Position numbers and translations under genes: made by a program. From Candidatus Tayloriibacteriota bacterium (GTDB taxonomy: Bacteria; Patescibacteria; Paceibacteria; UBA9973; UBA6065), in the NCBI GenBank assembly GCA_016215405.1, contig JACRJQ010000007.1, forward strand, positions 150,474 to 214,473: a stretch of 64,000 nt of DNA. The letters run 5' to 3'. Positions 1-8,052 of the stretch are shown here, in pieces. How positions within the stretch are numbered: the stretch's first letter is position 1; every line of letters begins with the position of its first letter. Below the pieces are notes generated by a model that did no database searches, was not told where the DNA came from, and saw only the letters and a list, made by a program, of their open reading frames with translations.

Positions 1-830
<830 letters not shown>

Positions 831-971
831 AATATTGATAAGGTTTGGGACCTTTTTGATAAATAATGGCATCAGCCCTAGGCTGATCCGCCTTGGGCGG
901 AAACTAAAAAGCGAGAGGGGGCTCTGGCTAAATAGGACTACAGAGTATAGGAAAATGGCTAAAGAATCAAG
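831..971 (-). promoter_or_regulatory. fusA promoter and two-hairpin leader
   Basis: On the minus strand a -35-like TTGATT (966-971) and a -10 TATACT (944-949) are 16 bp apart, placing transcription start near 937. The resulting leader of about 105 nt holds two back-to-back perfect hairpins, 887-901 (stem TCCGCC/GGCGGA) and 871-887 (stem ATCAGCC/GGCTGAT). There is no T-run after them, so they are more likely leader structure than terminators. A role in fusA autoregulation is inference. Confidence 0.5.
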
Positions 972-995
972 AAACCGTGGCAGATAAAGGCAGGT

Positions 996-1001
996 TATAC
1001 T
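996..1001 (+). promoter_or_regulatory. -10 box of the nucleotidyltransferase gene
   Basis: TATACT lies 22 nt before the ATG at 1024, giving a short leader of roughly 15 nt. No clear -35 hexamer is visible. Confidence 0.4.
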
Positions 1002-1023
1002 GTGTAACCAACACCCACACCGT

Positions 1024-1680
1024 ATGTACGCCGTGATACTCGCAGCCGGAAAAGGTACGAGAATGCGAAGCCTTACGAAGGATACGCCTAAGCCCCTGCT
1101 CGCCTACGAGGGGAAAAGCCTCATAGAACACAAGCTCCTCGCCCTGCCGAGGACGGTCACGAAAGTCGTGATAGTCGTAGGCTACCTCGGCGACTCAATA
1201 TCGAGCCGTTTCGGGAGCTCTTATAAAGGCATCCCCATAGAGTACGTAGAGCAGAAAGAGCTTTTGGGGACGGCTCATGCCCTCTGGCAGGCGAAGGGCC
1301 TCCTCGACGATAGGTTCCTAGTCCTTATGGGAGACGACGTCTACGGTGCTCGCGACCTCGACGCGCTCGCGCAATACGACTGCGCCCTGCTCTCGTACAA
1401 GGGAGACCCGAAGCGCTCCGGCGGAAAGTTCATCCTCAACGAAGATGGGTCGCTTCGAGCGATCGTCGAGGACAAGGATGGGTCCATCGATTCGCCGTTG
1501 GTCTACACAGGGGCGTGCGTCGTGACCCCGGCGCTTTTCGACTACCCTCTCGCGCAGATTCCCGGACGAAAGGAGTTCGGATTGCCGCAGACCATCGTCC
1601 AGATGGCGGACAAGCGCAGAATCCATATCGTCGAAGCGGAATTCTGGAAGCAGATCACTTCGCCCGAGGACCTCGCATAA
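1024..1680 (+). CDS. Sugar-phosphate nucleotidylyltransferase
   Basis: Transfers an NMP from NTP to a sugar 1-phosphate to make an activated sugar for envelope glycans. The N-terminus MYAVILAAGKGTRMRSLTKD with TPKPLLAYEGKSLIEH is the signature of the RmlA/GlmU-type NTP_transferase fold: the LAAGxGTRM nucleotide loop, then the PKPLL lysine. MGDD at about residue 101 is the metal-binding acidic pair. At 218 aa it has the catalytic domain only, with no left-handed beta-helix acyltransferase domain as in GlmU. The substrate (glucose, mannose or N-acetylglucosamine 1-phosphate) cannot be told. It sits alone on the plus strand inside an otherwise minus-strand translation gene group and ends in its own terminator. 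Confidence 0.88.
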   Translation: MYAVILAAGKGTRMRSLTKDTPKPLLAYEGKSLIEHKLLALPRTVTKVVIVVGYLGDSISSRFGSSYKGIPIEYVEQKELLGTAHALWQAKGLLDDRFLVLMGDDVYGARDLDALAQYDCALLSYKGDPKRSGGKFILNEDGSLRAIVEDKDGSIDSPLVYTGACVVTPALFDYPLAQIPGRKEFGLPQTIVQMADKRRIHIVEAEFWKQITSPEDLA

Positions 1681-1716
1681 CAAAAGGCCGGTTCGCGAAG
1701 CGAACCGGTCTTTTGT
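1680..1716. terminator. Bidirectional terminator hairpin
   Basis: A 17-bp stem (1680-1696 against 1700-1716) with a GAA loop and one G-T pair is flanked by A- and T-runs. It directly follows the nucleotidyltransferase stop and can also end rpsG transcription coming from the right. Confidence 0.8.
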
Positions 1717-1801
1717 CTTCTATTGGAACGTATTTGCGAGAATTATCGGATGGAGTTCGAGGAGTCGACGACGAAGAAATCCGCCGATAAGACCGCAAAG
1801 G

Positions 1802-2272
1802 CTACCAAGCGAAGTGGGCGAAGGCCTTGTTCGCCTCTGCCATCTTGTGGGTGTTCTCTCGCTTCTTGACCGCCTCGCCTTCGTTCTTCGAAGCCGCGAT
1901 GATCTCGTCTGCGAGCTTTACAGAGATAGGAGCCCCCTTCTTCGATCGGGCAGCGTCTATGATCCACTTGATAGAGAGAGCGTCTCGGCGCTTCGGTCGC
2001 ACCTCGACAGGGACCTGATAGTTAGCGCCACCGACGCGCCTCGAGCGGACCTCGACGTTAGGAGCGGTGTTCTTGAGAGCGGCCTCGAAGACAGAGAAAG
2101 GGTCCTCCACCTTCGCCTTCTCCTTGATGAGGTCGAAGCACTTGTAGATGTTCGCGCGGGCCTGGTTCTTCTTGCCGTCGAACATGATGTAGTTTATGAG
2201 CTTCGAGACCTTCTCGGAGTTGTACTTGAAGTCAGGCTTGAGCTCTCGCTTTATGTTTATTTTTCGTCTCAT
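1802..2272 (-). CDS. rpsG: 30S ribosomal protein S7
   Basis: Primary 16S rRNA-binding protein that nucleates assembly of the 30S head. The 156-residue protein has the family length and typical segments: an MRRKINIKRELKPD basic start, KLINYIMFDGKKN, NTAPNVEVRSRRVGGANYQVPVEV (the conserved beta-hairpin region) and a C-terminal NTHKMAEANKAFAHFAW. It lies 19 nt downstream of rpsL in the usual str-operon order. fusA, normally next, is displaced by the plus-strand gene at 1024-1680. Confidence 0.97.
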   Translation of the reverse strand: MRRKINIKRELKPDFKYNSEKVSKLINYIMFDGKKNQARANIYKCFDLIKEKAKVEDPFSVFEAALKNTAPNVEVRSRRVGGANYQVPVEVRPKRRDALSIKWIIDAARSKKGAPISVKLADEIIAASKNEGEAVKKRENTHKMAEANKAFAHFAW

Positions 2273-2291
2273 GGGATGTTCGTATTAGCGA

Positions 2292-2708
2292 TTACTTGGC
2301 TGCCTTCGGCCTCTTGGCGCCGTACTGGCTGCGACCTTTCTTTCGATTCTCCACGCCGCCTGCGTCGAGGACGCCGCGGACGACAGAGTAGCGGAGGCCC
2401 ACGTCCTTGACTCGACCGCCCTTAAGAAGGACCACCGAGTGCTCCTGGAGGTTATGTCCCATGCCTGGGATGTATGCGGTGACTTCCATGCCGTTAGAGA
2501 GCCTTACCCTCGCGATCTTTCGGATAGCCGAGTTAGGCTTCTTCGGGGTCTTCGTCGTTACCTTTATGCATACTCCGCGCTTGAAAGGCGAGTAGAAGAA
2601 GCGAGGCTTGTTCGTAAGCACGTTGAAGCTCTTCGTCAATGCGACGGACTTCGACTTTCGCTTGAGCGAACGGCGCTTTCGCTTCACCAGCTGGTGAATG
2701 GTTGGCAT
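2292..2708 (-). CDS. rpsL: 30S ribosomal protein S12
   Basis: Decoding-centre protein of the small subunit. The start at 2706-2708 gives MPTIHQLVKRKRRS, the normal S12 N-terminus; an upstream in-frame extension to 2786 does not look like S12. The 138-residue protein has the longer N-terminal insert also seen in Gram-positive S12, then KRGVCIKVTTKTPKKPNSAI (PNSA loop) and GHNLQEHSVVLLKGGRVKD. The loop usually read as KDLPGVRYH is here KDVGLRYS, one residue shorter and without the proline that streptomycin-resistance mutations hit in other bacteria. Confidence 0.96.
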   Translation of the reverse strand: MPTIHQLVKRKRRSLKRKSKSVALTKSFNVLTNKPRFFYSPFKRGVCIKVTTKTPKKPNSAIRKIARVRLSNGMEVTAYIPGMGHNLQEHSVVLLKGGRVKDVGLRYSVVRGVLDAGGVENRKKGRSQYGAKRPKAAK

Positions 2709-2831
2709 TCGTTTTCGATTGTTACGGAAGGAGTGGTTTCTTCGCGGCGCTAAAGCTTGAGTTTGATGCTTTAAGCCGTTACTCACCCCTACCCTGTTAA
2801 ATAGCGTTCCTTACGGACGCGAAGGTGAGAT

Positions 2832-2871
2832 TACTATAGATAGTGACAATTATCAAGACTGCGCCTAGTAT
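2832..2871 (+). promoter_or_regulatory. Two alternative -10 boxes for the RsmC-like gene
   Basis: TACTAT at 2832-2837 ends 5 nt before a GTG (2843), and TAGTAT at 2866-2871 ends 7 nt before an ATG (2879). Both fit the leaderless spacing seen elsewhere in the window, so two start sites are possible. Confidence 0.45.
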
Positions 2872-2878
2872 TAGGGCC

Positions 2879-3829
2879 ATGAAAGAAAACCTTCCACTCG
2901 GCCTCCTCTCAAAGCACCTCCCTGCACTGGGGCTAGAAAATCCCCTGTATATAGAAAACGAGAACGACCTATTCGAGGATGGAGCGGTACCGAGGCGAAA
3001 CCTCGGTATTCGGTACCGAGGTTTCGCCTCGGTACAAAGCGCGGTCGTCTTTTTGCCGAAATCGAAGGCGCTCATAGACATGACGCTCGCCTTGGTCTCG
3101 GGGATAGTAGAGGAAGGCGGCACGGTCGTCCTCGCCGGTTCGAACGACGCGGGGATCAGGAGCGCGAGGGACGCCTATGAGAAGAACATCGGCCCGGTCG
3201 ACCAGAAGATCGTCGGGAACCACTCCGCCCTCTATGTGGGCAAGAACCGCCGCCTCTCTGCTTCGAAAAAGCTGGAGGATTTCCTCTCGTATGGAAGTAT
3301 CATATATGATACTAAATCTCTAGAAGTCGCGATCGTGCCGGGAGTATTCAGCGCAGGAGAACTGGATGAGGGCACGAAGCTCCTTTTGGACCATATCCCA
3401 TACGATAGAAAAAAAATCCTCGACGTCGGATGCGGCGCGGGAATTATCGGCGCGATATACAAGAAAAAGAATCCCACGGCGGACGTGACGATGTCGGATT
3501 CGAGCGAGCTCGCCGTATTCGCTACAAGGGCGACGTTTGAGAGGAACGACATCGAAGCGAAGATCCTCCGGTCTGACGTATTCGACGGCATCCAAGAGAA
3601 ATTCGACGCCATTCTCTGCAACCCTCCTTTCCACAAAGGAGTATCGACAGACTATTCGTTCATAGAGAAGTTCGCGAAGGGCGCCAAGGCGCGCCTTTCT
3701 CCCAACGGAGAGGTCTGGGTCGTCGCGAACGCGTTCCTCTCCTATGCGGATATCCTCCAAAAGAACATCGGCCCGACAGAGGTCGTGGCCGATGACAAAA
3801 GATTCAAAGTCTACAGGTCGAGGGTCTAG
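2879..3829 (+). CDS. RsmC/RlmG-like class I SAM-dependent methyltransferase
   Basis: Predicted rRNA guanine-N2 methyltransferase of the RsmC family. The 316-residue protein has a degenerate N-terminal half and a Rossmann methyltransferase C-terminal half. SAM motif I is LDVGCGAGIIG (about 181-191) and the catalytic motif is NPPFHKG (about 248-254), the NPPF signature of N-directed methylation with the HxG tail typical of RsmC. The ATG at 2879 is preferred; the frame also opens at a GTG at 2843. Residues 37-53 are encoded by a perfect 49-bp palindrome (separate entry) that looks inserted in frame in a poorly conserved part of the protein. The exact rRNA target is inferred from family only. Confidence 0.85.
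   Translation: MKENLPLGLLSKHLPALGLENPLYIENENDLFEDGAVPRRNLGIRYRGFASVQSAVVFLPKSKALIDMTLALVSGIVEEGGTVVLAGSNDAGIRSARDAYEKNIGPVDQKIVGNHSALYVGKNRRLSASKKLEDFLSYGSIIYDTKSLEVAIVPGVFSAGELDEGTKLLLDHIPYDRKKILDVGCGAGIIGAIYKKKNPTADVTMSDSSELAVFATRATFERNDIEAKILRSDVFDGIQEKFDAILCNPPFHKGVSTDYSFIEKFAKGAKARLSPNGEVWVVANAFLSYADILQKNIGPTEVVADDKRFKVYRSRV
2987..3035. repeat. Perfect palindrome inside a coding region
   Basis: The arms 2987-3008 and 3014-3035 are exact 22-bp inverted copies around the loop TTCGG. Each arm is itself a small hairpin (CCGAGG, 5-nt loop, CCTCGG), so the element can fold as one long or two short stem-loops. It stays in frame within the RsmC-like gene. No second copy was noticed in the window. 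Confidence 0.85.
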
Positions 3830-4498
3830 CTACCACGGGAGCCTCTCTCCTTTGAACCAAAAGAGTCCAGTGTCCGATAAGGGCTTTACCTTCGCGGCGA
3901 ATTCGTATATATAGCCCGCCGCTTCTTCGGGCGAGAGATCTGCTTCTCCGCCGCCCATATCCGTCTTCACCCAACCCGGATGAATCGACGCGACGAATAT
4001 CCCACGCTGAGAGAGCCTGCCCGCGAGGATCCTCGTGTACATGTTGAGGGCGGCCTTCGACATCTTGTACGAAGGATAGTTAAAGACGCGCAGGTCTTTC
4101 GAGAGCATGCCTGCGGTCGAAGACATGTTGAATATCTGGCCCCCGTCGCTTACCTGAGACGAAAGCCTCTCTGTGAGATCGGCGAGGCCGAAGACGTTCA
4201 CCTCGAACGTCTCGCGAAGCTTCTCTGAGATCACCTTGTCGGTGAAATCGTCCTCGCATACGCCGGCGTTGTTCACGAGGAGGTCGATCGTCACGCCTTC
4301 GCTGATAAGCGCGTCGCAGAGAGATCCGATGCTCTGAGGCGACGAAAGGTCGAGGTCGTATCCCTTGAAGCTCGGAGAATCCGGGATATTGAGGCCGGAG
4401 ACGGCAGTGCCGAGGACGCGCCAGCCTTCCTTTATGAATCTCTCGGCGAGCGCCCTGCCTATGCCTCGCGAAGTCCCCGTTATAAGCGCGGTTTTCAT
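3830..4498 (-). CDS. Short-chain dehydrogenase/reductase
   Basis: NAD(P)-dependent oxidoreductase of the classical SDR family; substrate unknown. The 222-residue protein starts MKTALITGTSRGIGRAL with the TGxxxGIG cofactor loop (8-15), then LVNNAGV (structural NNAG), MSST (the catalytic serine region), YKMSK (catalytic YxxxK) and HPGWVKTDMGG. Its stop codon abuts that of the convergent methyltransferase. It lies 16 nt downstream of the M50 protease on the same strand, so the two are probably co-transcribed. Confidence 0.92.
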   Translation of the reverse strand: MKTALITGTSRGIGRALAERFIKEGWRVLGTAVSGLNIPDSPSFKGYDLDLSSPQSIGSLCDALISEGVTIDLLVNNAGVCEDDFTDKVISEKLRETFEVNVFGLADLTERLSSQVSDGGQIFNMSSTAGMLSKDLRVFNYPSYKMSKAALNMYTRILAGRLSQRGIFVASIHPGWVKTDMGGGEADLSPEEAAGYIYEFAAKVKPLSDTGLFWFKGERLPW

Positions 4499-4514
4499 CG
4501 TCTTGGAGGTTAGC

Positions 4515-5129
4515 TTAGATGCCGGTTATAAGGCGGAAGAGCCATGGTATGAGAGGGGCGAAGAACTGCCAGAGGAAGATGAGGAATATGAACACTCCGA
4601 CGAATCCGAACCTCTCTATAGACTCCCTCACCTTCATCCAGCCCTGCGGCAAGATCGCCGTGAGGATCTTCGACCCGTCGAGGGGCGGCATCGGCACCAG
4701 GTTGAAGACCGCGAGCGCGATGTTTATATAGACGATCTGGATAGCGAGCATCGAGACAGGGCTATCGATGCCTCCCGGCAAAGCGTAGAACCTGAGAAAA
4801 AGGCCGAACACGGTGGCGAGGACGAGATTCGATAAAGGGCCCGCGAACGCGACGATGGCTTCTCCCCACCTTTGATTCCTCAGATTATATGGATTGTAAG
4901 GGACCGGCTTCGCCCAGCCGAACATGAAGCCTCCGGGAAGGAGCGCGAGGATTACCGGCAGTATGACCGAGCCTACCGGGTCGATATGCTTTATCGGATT
5001 GAGCGTGAGGCGGCCCTCGAGCTCCGCCGTCCTATCCCCCTGGATAAGGGCAGCGTAGCCGTGAGAGATCTCGTGTATCACGACCGAGAATATGAGGATG
5101 ACGAGGGAGAATATGAACGATGCTTCCAT
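4515..5129 (-). CDS. Site-2-type zinc metalloprotease (M50 family)
   Basis: Intramembrane protease of the S2P/M50B type found widely as a free-standing short protein. The 204-residue protein has about five hydrophobic segments. The zinc motif HEISH lies in the first helix (about residues 18-22), and the third ligand motif NLVPMPPLDGSKI lies near residue 150. NPIKHIDPVGS is the conserved loop of this subfamily. No PDZ domain is present. Substrates are unknown; regulated proteolysis of a membrane protein is the family role. Confidence 0.92.
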   Translation of the reverse strand: MEASFIFSLVILIFSVVIHEISHGYAALIQGDRTAELEGRLTLNPIKHIDPVGSVILPVILALLPGGFMFGWAKPVPYNPYNLRNQRWGEAIVAFAGPLSNLVLATVFGLFLRFYALPGGIDSPVSMLAIQIVYINIALAVFNLVPMPPLDGSKILTAILPQGWMKVRESIERFGFVGVFIFLIFLWQFFAPLIPWLFRLITGI

Positions 5130-5221
5130 GGTTGATGGTTGTGGAGCCTAAAACTTGCCAAATCGCCTATGTATGATACCATGCTCCGTACTTCCTAATA
5201 CGAGAAATCTAATCAACTGTC

Positions 5222-5464
5222 ATGGCAAAAACCTGCCCAGTAACAAAGAGAACGTCCCTCATGGGAGGAGGATACTCGAACGCGACCCGCGCGACGCAGT
5301 TTAACCCTACCGGAAAGGTCCGAAGGTATGTGAACCTCCAGGCGAAGAAGATCTACATCCCGGAGCTCAAGAAATCGATCAGGCTCACCCTCTCGACCCG
5401 CGCGATCAAGACCATAAACAAGAACGGCGCCTACGCCACCCTCAAGAAGGCGGGCATCATCTAG
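5222..5464 (+). CDS. rpmB: 50S ribosomal protein L28
   Basis: Large-subunit protein of 80 aa. The sequence opens MAKTCPVTKRTSLMGGGYSN and continues RATQFNPTGKVRRYVNLQ, matching the L28 pattern; cysteine is present at residue 5 but not as a zinc-ribbon pair. It is single-cistron, transcribed away from the M50 gene, and ends in a strong hairpin terminator 3 nt after its stop codon. Confidence 0.95.
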   Translation: MAKTCPVTKRTSLMGGGYSNATRATQFNPTGKVRRYVNLQAKKIYIPELKKSIRLTLSTRAIKTINKNGAYATLKKAGII

Positions 5465-5467
5465 ATA

Positions 5468-5502
5468 AAAAGCGGCTCGGACCTACGGTCCGAGCCGCTT
5501 TT
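5468..5502. terminator. rpmB terminator
   Basis: A perfect 16-bp stem (5468-5483 and 5487-5502) with a TAC loop, an A-run at the 5' foot and a T-run at the 3' foot. Confidence 0.85.
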
Positions 5503-5510
5503 CGTTCCCT

Positions 5511-5538
5511 TTGACTCAGGCGGCTCTGAGGGTACTAT
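5511..5538 (+). promoter_or_regulatory. Promoter of the Nudix gene
   Basis: TTGACT (5511-5516) and TACTAT (5533-5538) are 16 bp apart, and the ATG at 5547 begins 8 nt after the -10 box. Transcription would start at or next to the start codon. Confidence 0.7.
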
Positions 5539-5546
5539 TAGGAGCG

Positions 5547-6068
5547 ATGAGCACGTCGACCTATCCTGTGTTGACCATTTGCTATCTCATCCGAGGCGAG
5601 CCGGGGCATGAGGAAGTCCTCATGGGAGAGAAGGCGCCGACAGAAAGCGCCGTAAAGCGAGGGGTTGCGGGAAGATGGATCGGTTCGGGAGGCCTTCTCG
5701 AACCGGACATCGATCCCTCTCCCATCGCATGCGGCATCCGCGAGACGAAGAAAGAGCTGGACGTCCTCGCGGAGGAGAGCCACACGTCAGAGATGAGCCG
5801 CATCCTAGTGAGCAAGGAGGGCGAGGAAGATATCGAGCTGCGCCATCTCTTCATGAGGCGCTGGCGAGGCACCCCCCGCCCTGACGGCAGAGAATTCCTG
5901 AAGATCCACTGGTATCCGGTATCCCGGACGCCGGAGAATCTCTGCGACGTAGACCGCTGCGTCCTGCCGGTCCTTATGAGCGGAAGAAGGCTCTGCGGCA
6001 CGCTCAGGCTCACCCGCTCCGGCGCGTTCGCCGGATCGAGACTGCAAATGGTAAGTTCGTTCGAGTGA
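5547..6068 (+). CDS. Nudix hydrolase, MTH1-like with a degenerate Nudix box
   Basis: Predicted nucleotide-sanitising pyrophosphatase. The 173-residue protein follows the MTH1 layout: VLMGEK, then GRWIGSGGLLEP, a helix with RETKKELDV, and a C-terminal HGYF-like region (GRRLCGTLRLT). The Nudix consensus Gx5Ex7REUxEExGU is only partly kept. The first conserved Glu is replaced (GGLLEPDI) and the EE pair reads KE, so activity may be altered. The ATG at 5547 is preferred over the in-frame TTG at 5511, because that TTG is the -35 element. Confidence 0.75.
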   Translation: MSTSTYPVLTICYLIRGEPGHEEVLMGEKAPTESAVKRGVAGRWIGSGGLLEPDIDPSPIACGIRETKKELDVLAEESHTSEMSRILVSKEGEEDIELRHLFMRRWRGTPRPDGREFLKIHWYPVSRTPENLCDVDRCVLPVLMSGRRLCGTLRLTRSGAFAGSRLQMVSSFE

Positions 6069-6087
6069 AGCAATCCTTCGCTTTTCG

Positions 6088-6116
6088 CCCCGCGTCTTCC
6101 TTAGACGCGGGGTTTT
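6088..6116 (+). terminator. Terminator after the Nudix gene
   Basis: Stem CCCCGCGTCT/AGACGCGGGG with a 5-nt loop followed by TTTT. It overlaps the end of the convergent metallo-beta-lactamase gene. Confidence 0.8.
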
Positions 6117-6975
6117 AATCCCTCTCTACGACAGAGCCGTCGGAGACGAACACCACCGTGCCTTCCTCTCCTGTCATAAGGACCTCGGCTCCTACGCCCT
6201 CGAATATATCAAGAACCTCTCTGTGTGGATGCCCGTACCTGTTCTGCGCGCCGGCAGAGATCACCGCGTATCGAGGCGAGACGGCGCCGACGAATCCCAG
6301 ACCCGAGGACGTGCGGGATCCATGATGCCCTGCTTTCAGCACGTCGCTTCGCAGCCTCGACCCGTCGAGCGAGACGAGGCGCGCCTCGACCTGCTTCGGA
6401 GAATCGCCCGTAAGCATCACAGAGGTTGAGCCGTATCTGAGGGCGCCGACGATGGAGGCGGCATTTGTCTCGGAACGGGAGACGTCTCCGTCAGGAAAAA
6501 GGATATCGAAATAGGCGCCGTCGCCGAAGTTTATCCTCATTCCCCTTCTCGCGATGATGCTCTCGACGCCTTTTTTCTGCCTCACCCTCGAAAGCTCGTC
6601 ATCTATGCTGTTTCCAGACTCGACTCCCGGCTCGAGAAAGACGCCCACATCGTAGCGAGAAAGGACGTCAGGCAGCCCTCCTATATGATCAGCGTCGGGG
6701 TGCGTCTCGAGAACGACGTCTATCGAGCGATCGTGCCAGGGCATGGCTTCAGAGAGCCTCCTTATGACCGACCTCGACGGGCCTCCGTCGACGAGCATGT
6801 CCCGACCGGACGGCGTGCGCACATAGACGGCGTCGCCCTGTCCCACGTCGAGGAAGTATACGAAGAGGCTCCCTCTAACGGAGCCCTTGATAGAAGCGAG
6901 AGACACGGCCAAAGCGCCGCAAAGAAGCGTAAAGAGTGCCCATCTGTGAGCGTTTCGGAGCGTGCTTTGCGTCAT
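6115..6975 (-). CDS. Membrane-anchored ComEC-type metallo-beta-lactamase domain protein
   Basis: Free-standing version of the C-terminal metallo-beta-lactamase domain of ComEC, thought to degrade the non-transported DNA strand. The 286 aa hold one N-terminal hydrophobic segment (about 12-30), DVGQGDAVYV, the zinc motif THPDADHIGG (HxDxDH), LTGDS, LKAGHHGS and NRYGHPH. The ComEC channel gene at 8591-10057 lacks this domain, so the two proteins together would rebuild a complete ComEC. The start lies 101 nt inside the upstream ATP-grasp gene. A later start would lose the membrane segment, so the overlap is probably real. Confidence 0.88.
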   Translation of the reverse strand: MTQSTLRNAHRWALFTLLCGALAVSLASIKGSVRGSLFVYFLDVGQGDAVYVRTPSGRDMLVDGGPSRSVIRRLSEAMPWHDRSIDVVLETHPDADHIGGLPDVLSRYDVGVFLEPGVESGNSIDDELSRVRQKKGVESIIARRGMRINFGDGAYFDILFPDGDVSRSETNAASIVGALRYGSTSVMLTGDSPKQVEARLVSLDGSRLRSDVLKAGHHGSRTSSGLGFVGAVSPRYAVISAGAQNRYGHPHREVLDIFEGVGAEVLMTGEEGTVVFVSDGSVVERD

Positions 6976-7711
6976 CGAGCGATAGAGAATAGAGCTCTTG
7001 TATAGAGGCGTCGCCGTTCTTCGCGATGAATCCCTCGTACGAAGGTCGCGTGTTCGCCTCGAGGAAGTAAAGATCCCCGCCCTTTGATTCTATGAAATCG
7101 AGAGAGCCCCAGGAGACAGGCAGGCTCTCGAGGATCTTGTCGGACGCCGAAAAAAGACGAGAGGCCGAGGCCCTGTCGAGGCGGTCGAACTCGCCTCGCG
7201 CATAAGCAAAGACAGGGGCGCCCGCCGCGAGCGCGACCCGATATTCGAACTTCGGCTCCACATACTCCTGCACGAGAGCGATATAGTCGTAATACCGCGA
7301 ACCTTTATCGAAGATACGCTCGAAGCATTTTCTGAAATCTGTCTCGTTCTCGGCAAAGAATACGTTGTGTCCCCTCTCGCCCTTATTCATCTTAACCATG
7401 CGAGGATAAAGGAAATCTAAAGACTTTTTGACGATCTCGTCGAGGGATTTCGCGTTACAGAGCTCGGGATGTCGGCCGCGCGGATCGAGGAACTCCCTGG
7501 TATCAGGCATCCGCGTCTTCCCCTTGAGGATCTCGTGCACCGCCGCTTTGTCCTGACAGAGGGCAGAGACGGATTCGTCGTTGAAAGGAGTCGTGGCGCG
7601 TATAAACGGGGCGCCTCCGACGATAAGCGCGTCGGCGAAAGAAGCGATCTCTTGGTACGCGACGCCGCGCTTTTCCAAGAGGGACCTGAGCGCTCTGATA
7701 TGGGGATGCAT
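6875..7711 (-). CDS. ATP-grasp ligase, D-Ala-D-Ala ligase/RimK-like
   Basis: Predicted ATP-dependent carboxylate-amine ligase; substrate unknown. In 278 aa it shows the ATP-grasp pattern: a central lysine (YPRMVKMNKGERGHNV, with a glycine-rich loop), LVQEYVEPKFEYRVAL, and the metal site LYFLEANTRPSYEG (E-x-N) near residue 215. The N-terminal 60 residues are a reduced pre-ATP-grasp domain. The last 30 residues lie in the overlap with the next gene and look compositionally different (RRFGRVSRFYQGLR), possibly a late extension. Confidence 0.8.
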   Translation of the reverse strand: MHPHIRALRSLLEKRGVAYQEIASFADALIVGGAPFIRATTPFNDESVSALCQDKAAVHEILKGKTRMPDTREFLDPRGRHPELCNAKSLDEIVKKSLDFLYPRMVKMNKGERGHNVFFAENETDFRKCFERIFDKGSRYYDYIALVQEYVEPKFEYRVALAAGAPVFAYARGEFDRLDRASASRLFSASDKILESLPVSWGSLDFIESKGGDLYFLEANTRPSYEGFIAKNGDASIQELYSLSLDDAKHAPKRSQMGTLYASLRRFGRVSRFYQGLR

Positions 7712-7733
7712 CTGGGGATTGTATCAAAAACAA

Positions 7734-7753
7734 AAGCCTCCGGGAGGAGGCTC
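7734..7753 (-). terminator. Terminator downstream of the 60-residue gene
   Basis: Stem GCCTCC/GGAGGC with a 4-nt loop and a T-rich run on the minus strand. Confidence 0.65.
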
Positions 7754-7773
7754 GGAAAGATCCTTGCGAGGGA

Positions 7774-7956
7774 TCAGTGGCGAAACGACAAGCCGACGTT
7801 CGCCGCGATATGCGCCGCTACCCCCGAAGGGATGAGGATGAGGGCGATATCGACGAAGGATCGGGTGTCCGTCGCTTCGCCGATAAGGCCGCAGGCGAAG
7901 CCTACGAGCGCGCAGAGGATCGAACCTAACGAGAGCTTTACGAGCGTTCTATTCAT
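7774..7956 (-). CDS. Small two-helix membrane protein
   Basis: Unrecognised 60-residue protein with two hydrophobic segments (about 8-27 and 36-55) and GxxxG-like packing (CALVGFACGLIGEA). It is followed by its own terminator, so it is a monocistronic unit between ATP-grasp and sodB. No function can be assigned. Confidence 0.6.
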   Translation of the reverse strand: MNRTLVKLSLGSILCALVGFACGLIGEATDTRSFVDIALILIPSGVAAHIAANVGLSFRH

Positions 7957-8052
7957 GGGATGGAGGGTCGGGGCTCCGCTAAACCTTACTCCTTAGCCCT
8001 CGCGCGGGCAAGGGTGGTATACTCTTTCCATTATCGGCGCTCAGAACAATCT

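Noticed and set aside
2709..2786. N-terminal extension of S12 to an ATG at 2786.
   Set aside because: The extension has no S12 similarity, while MPTIHQLVKRK at 2708 is the normal S12 start.
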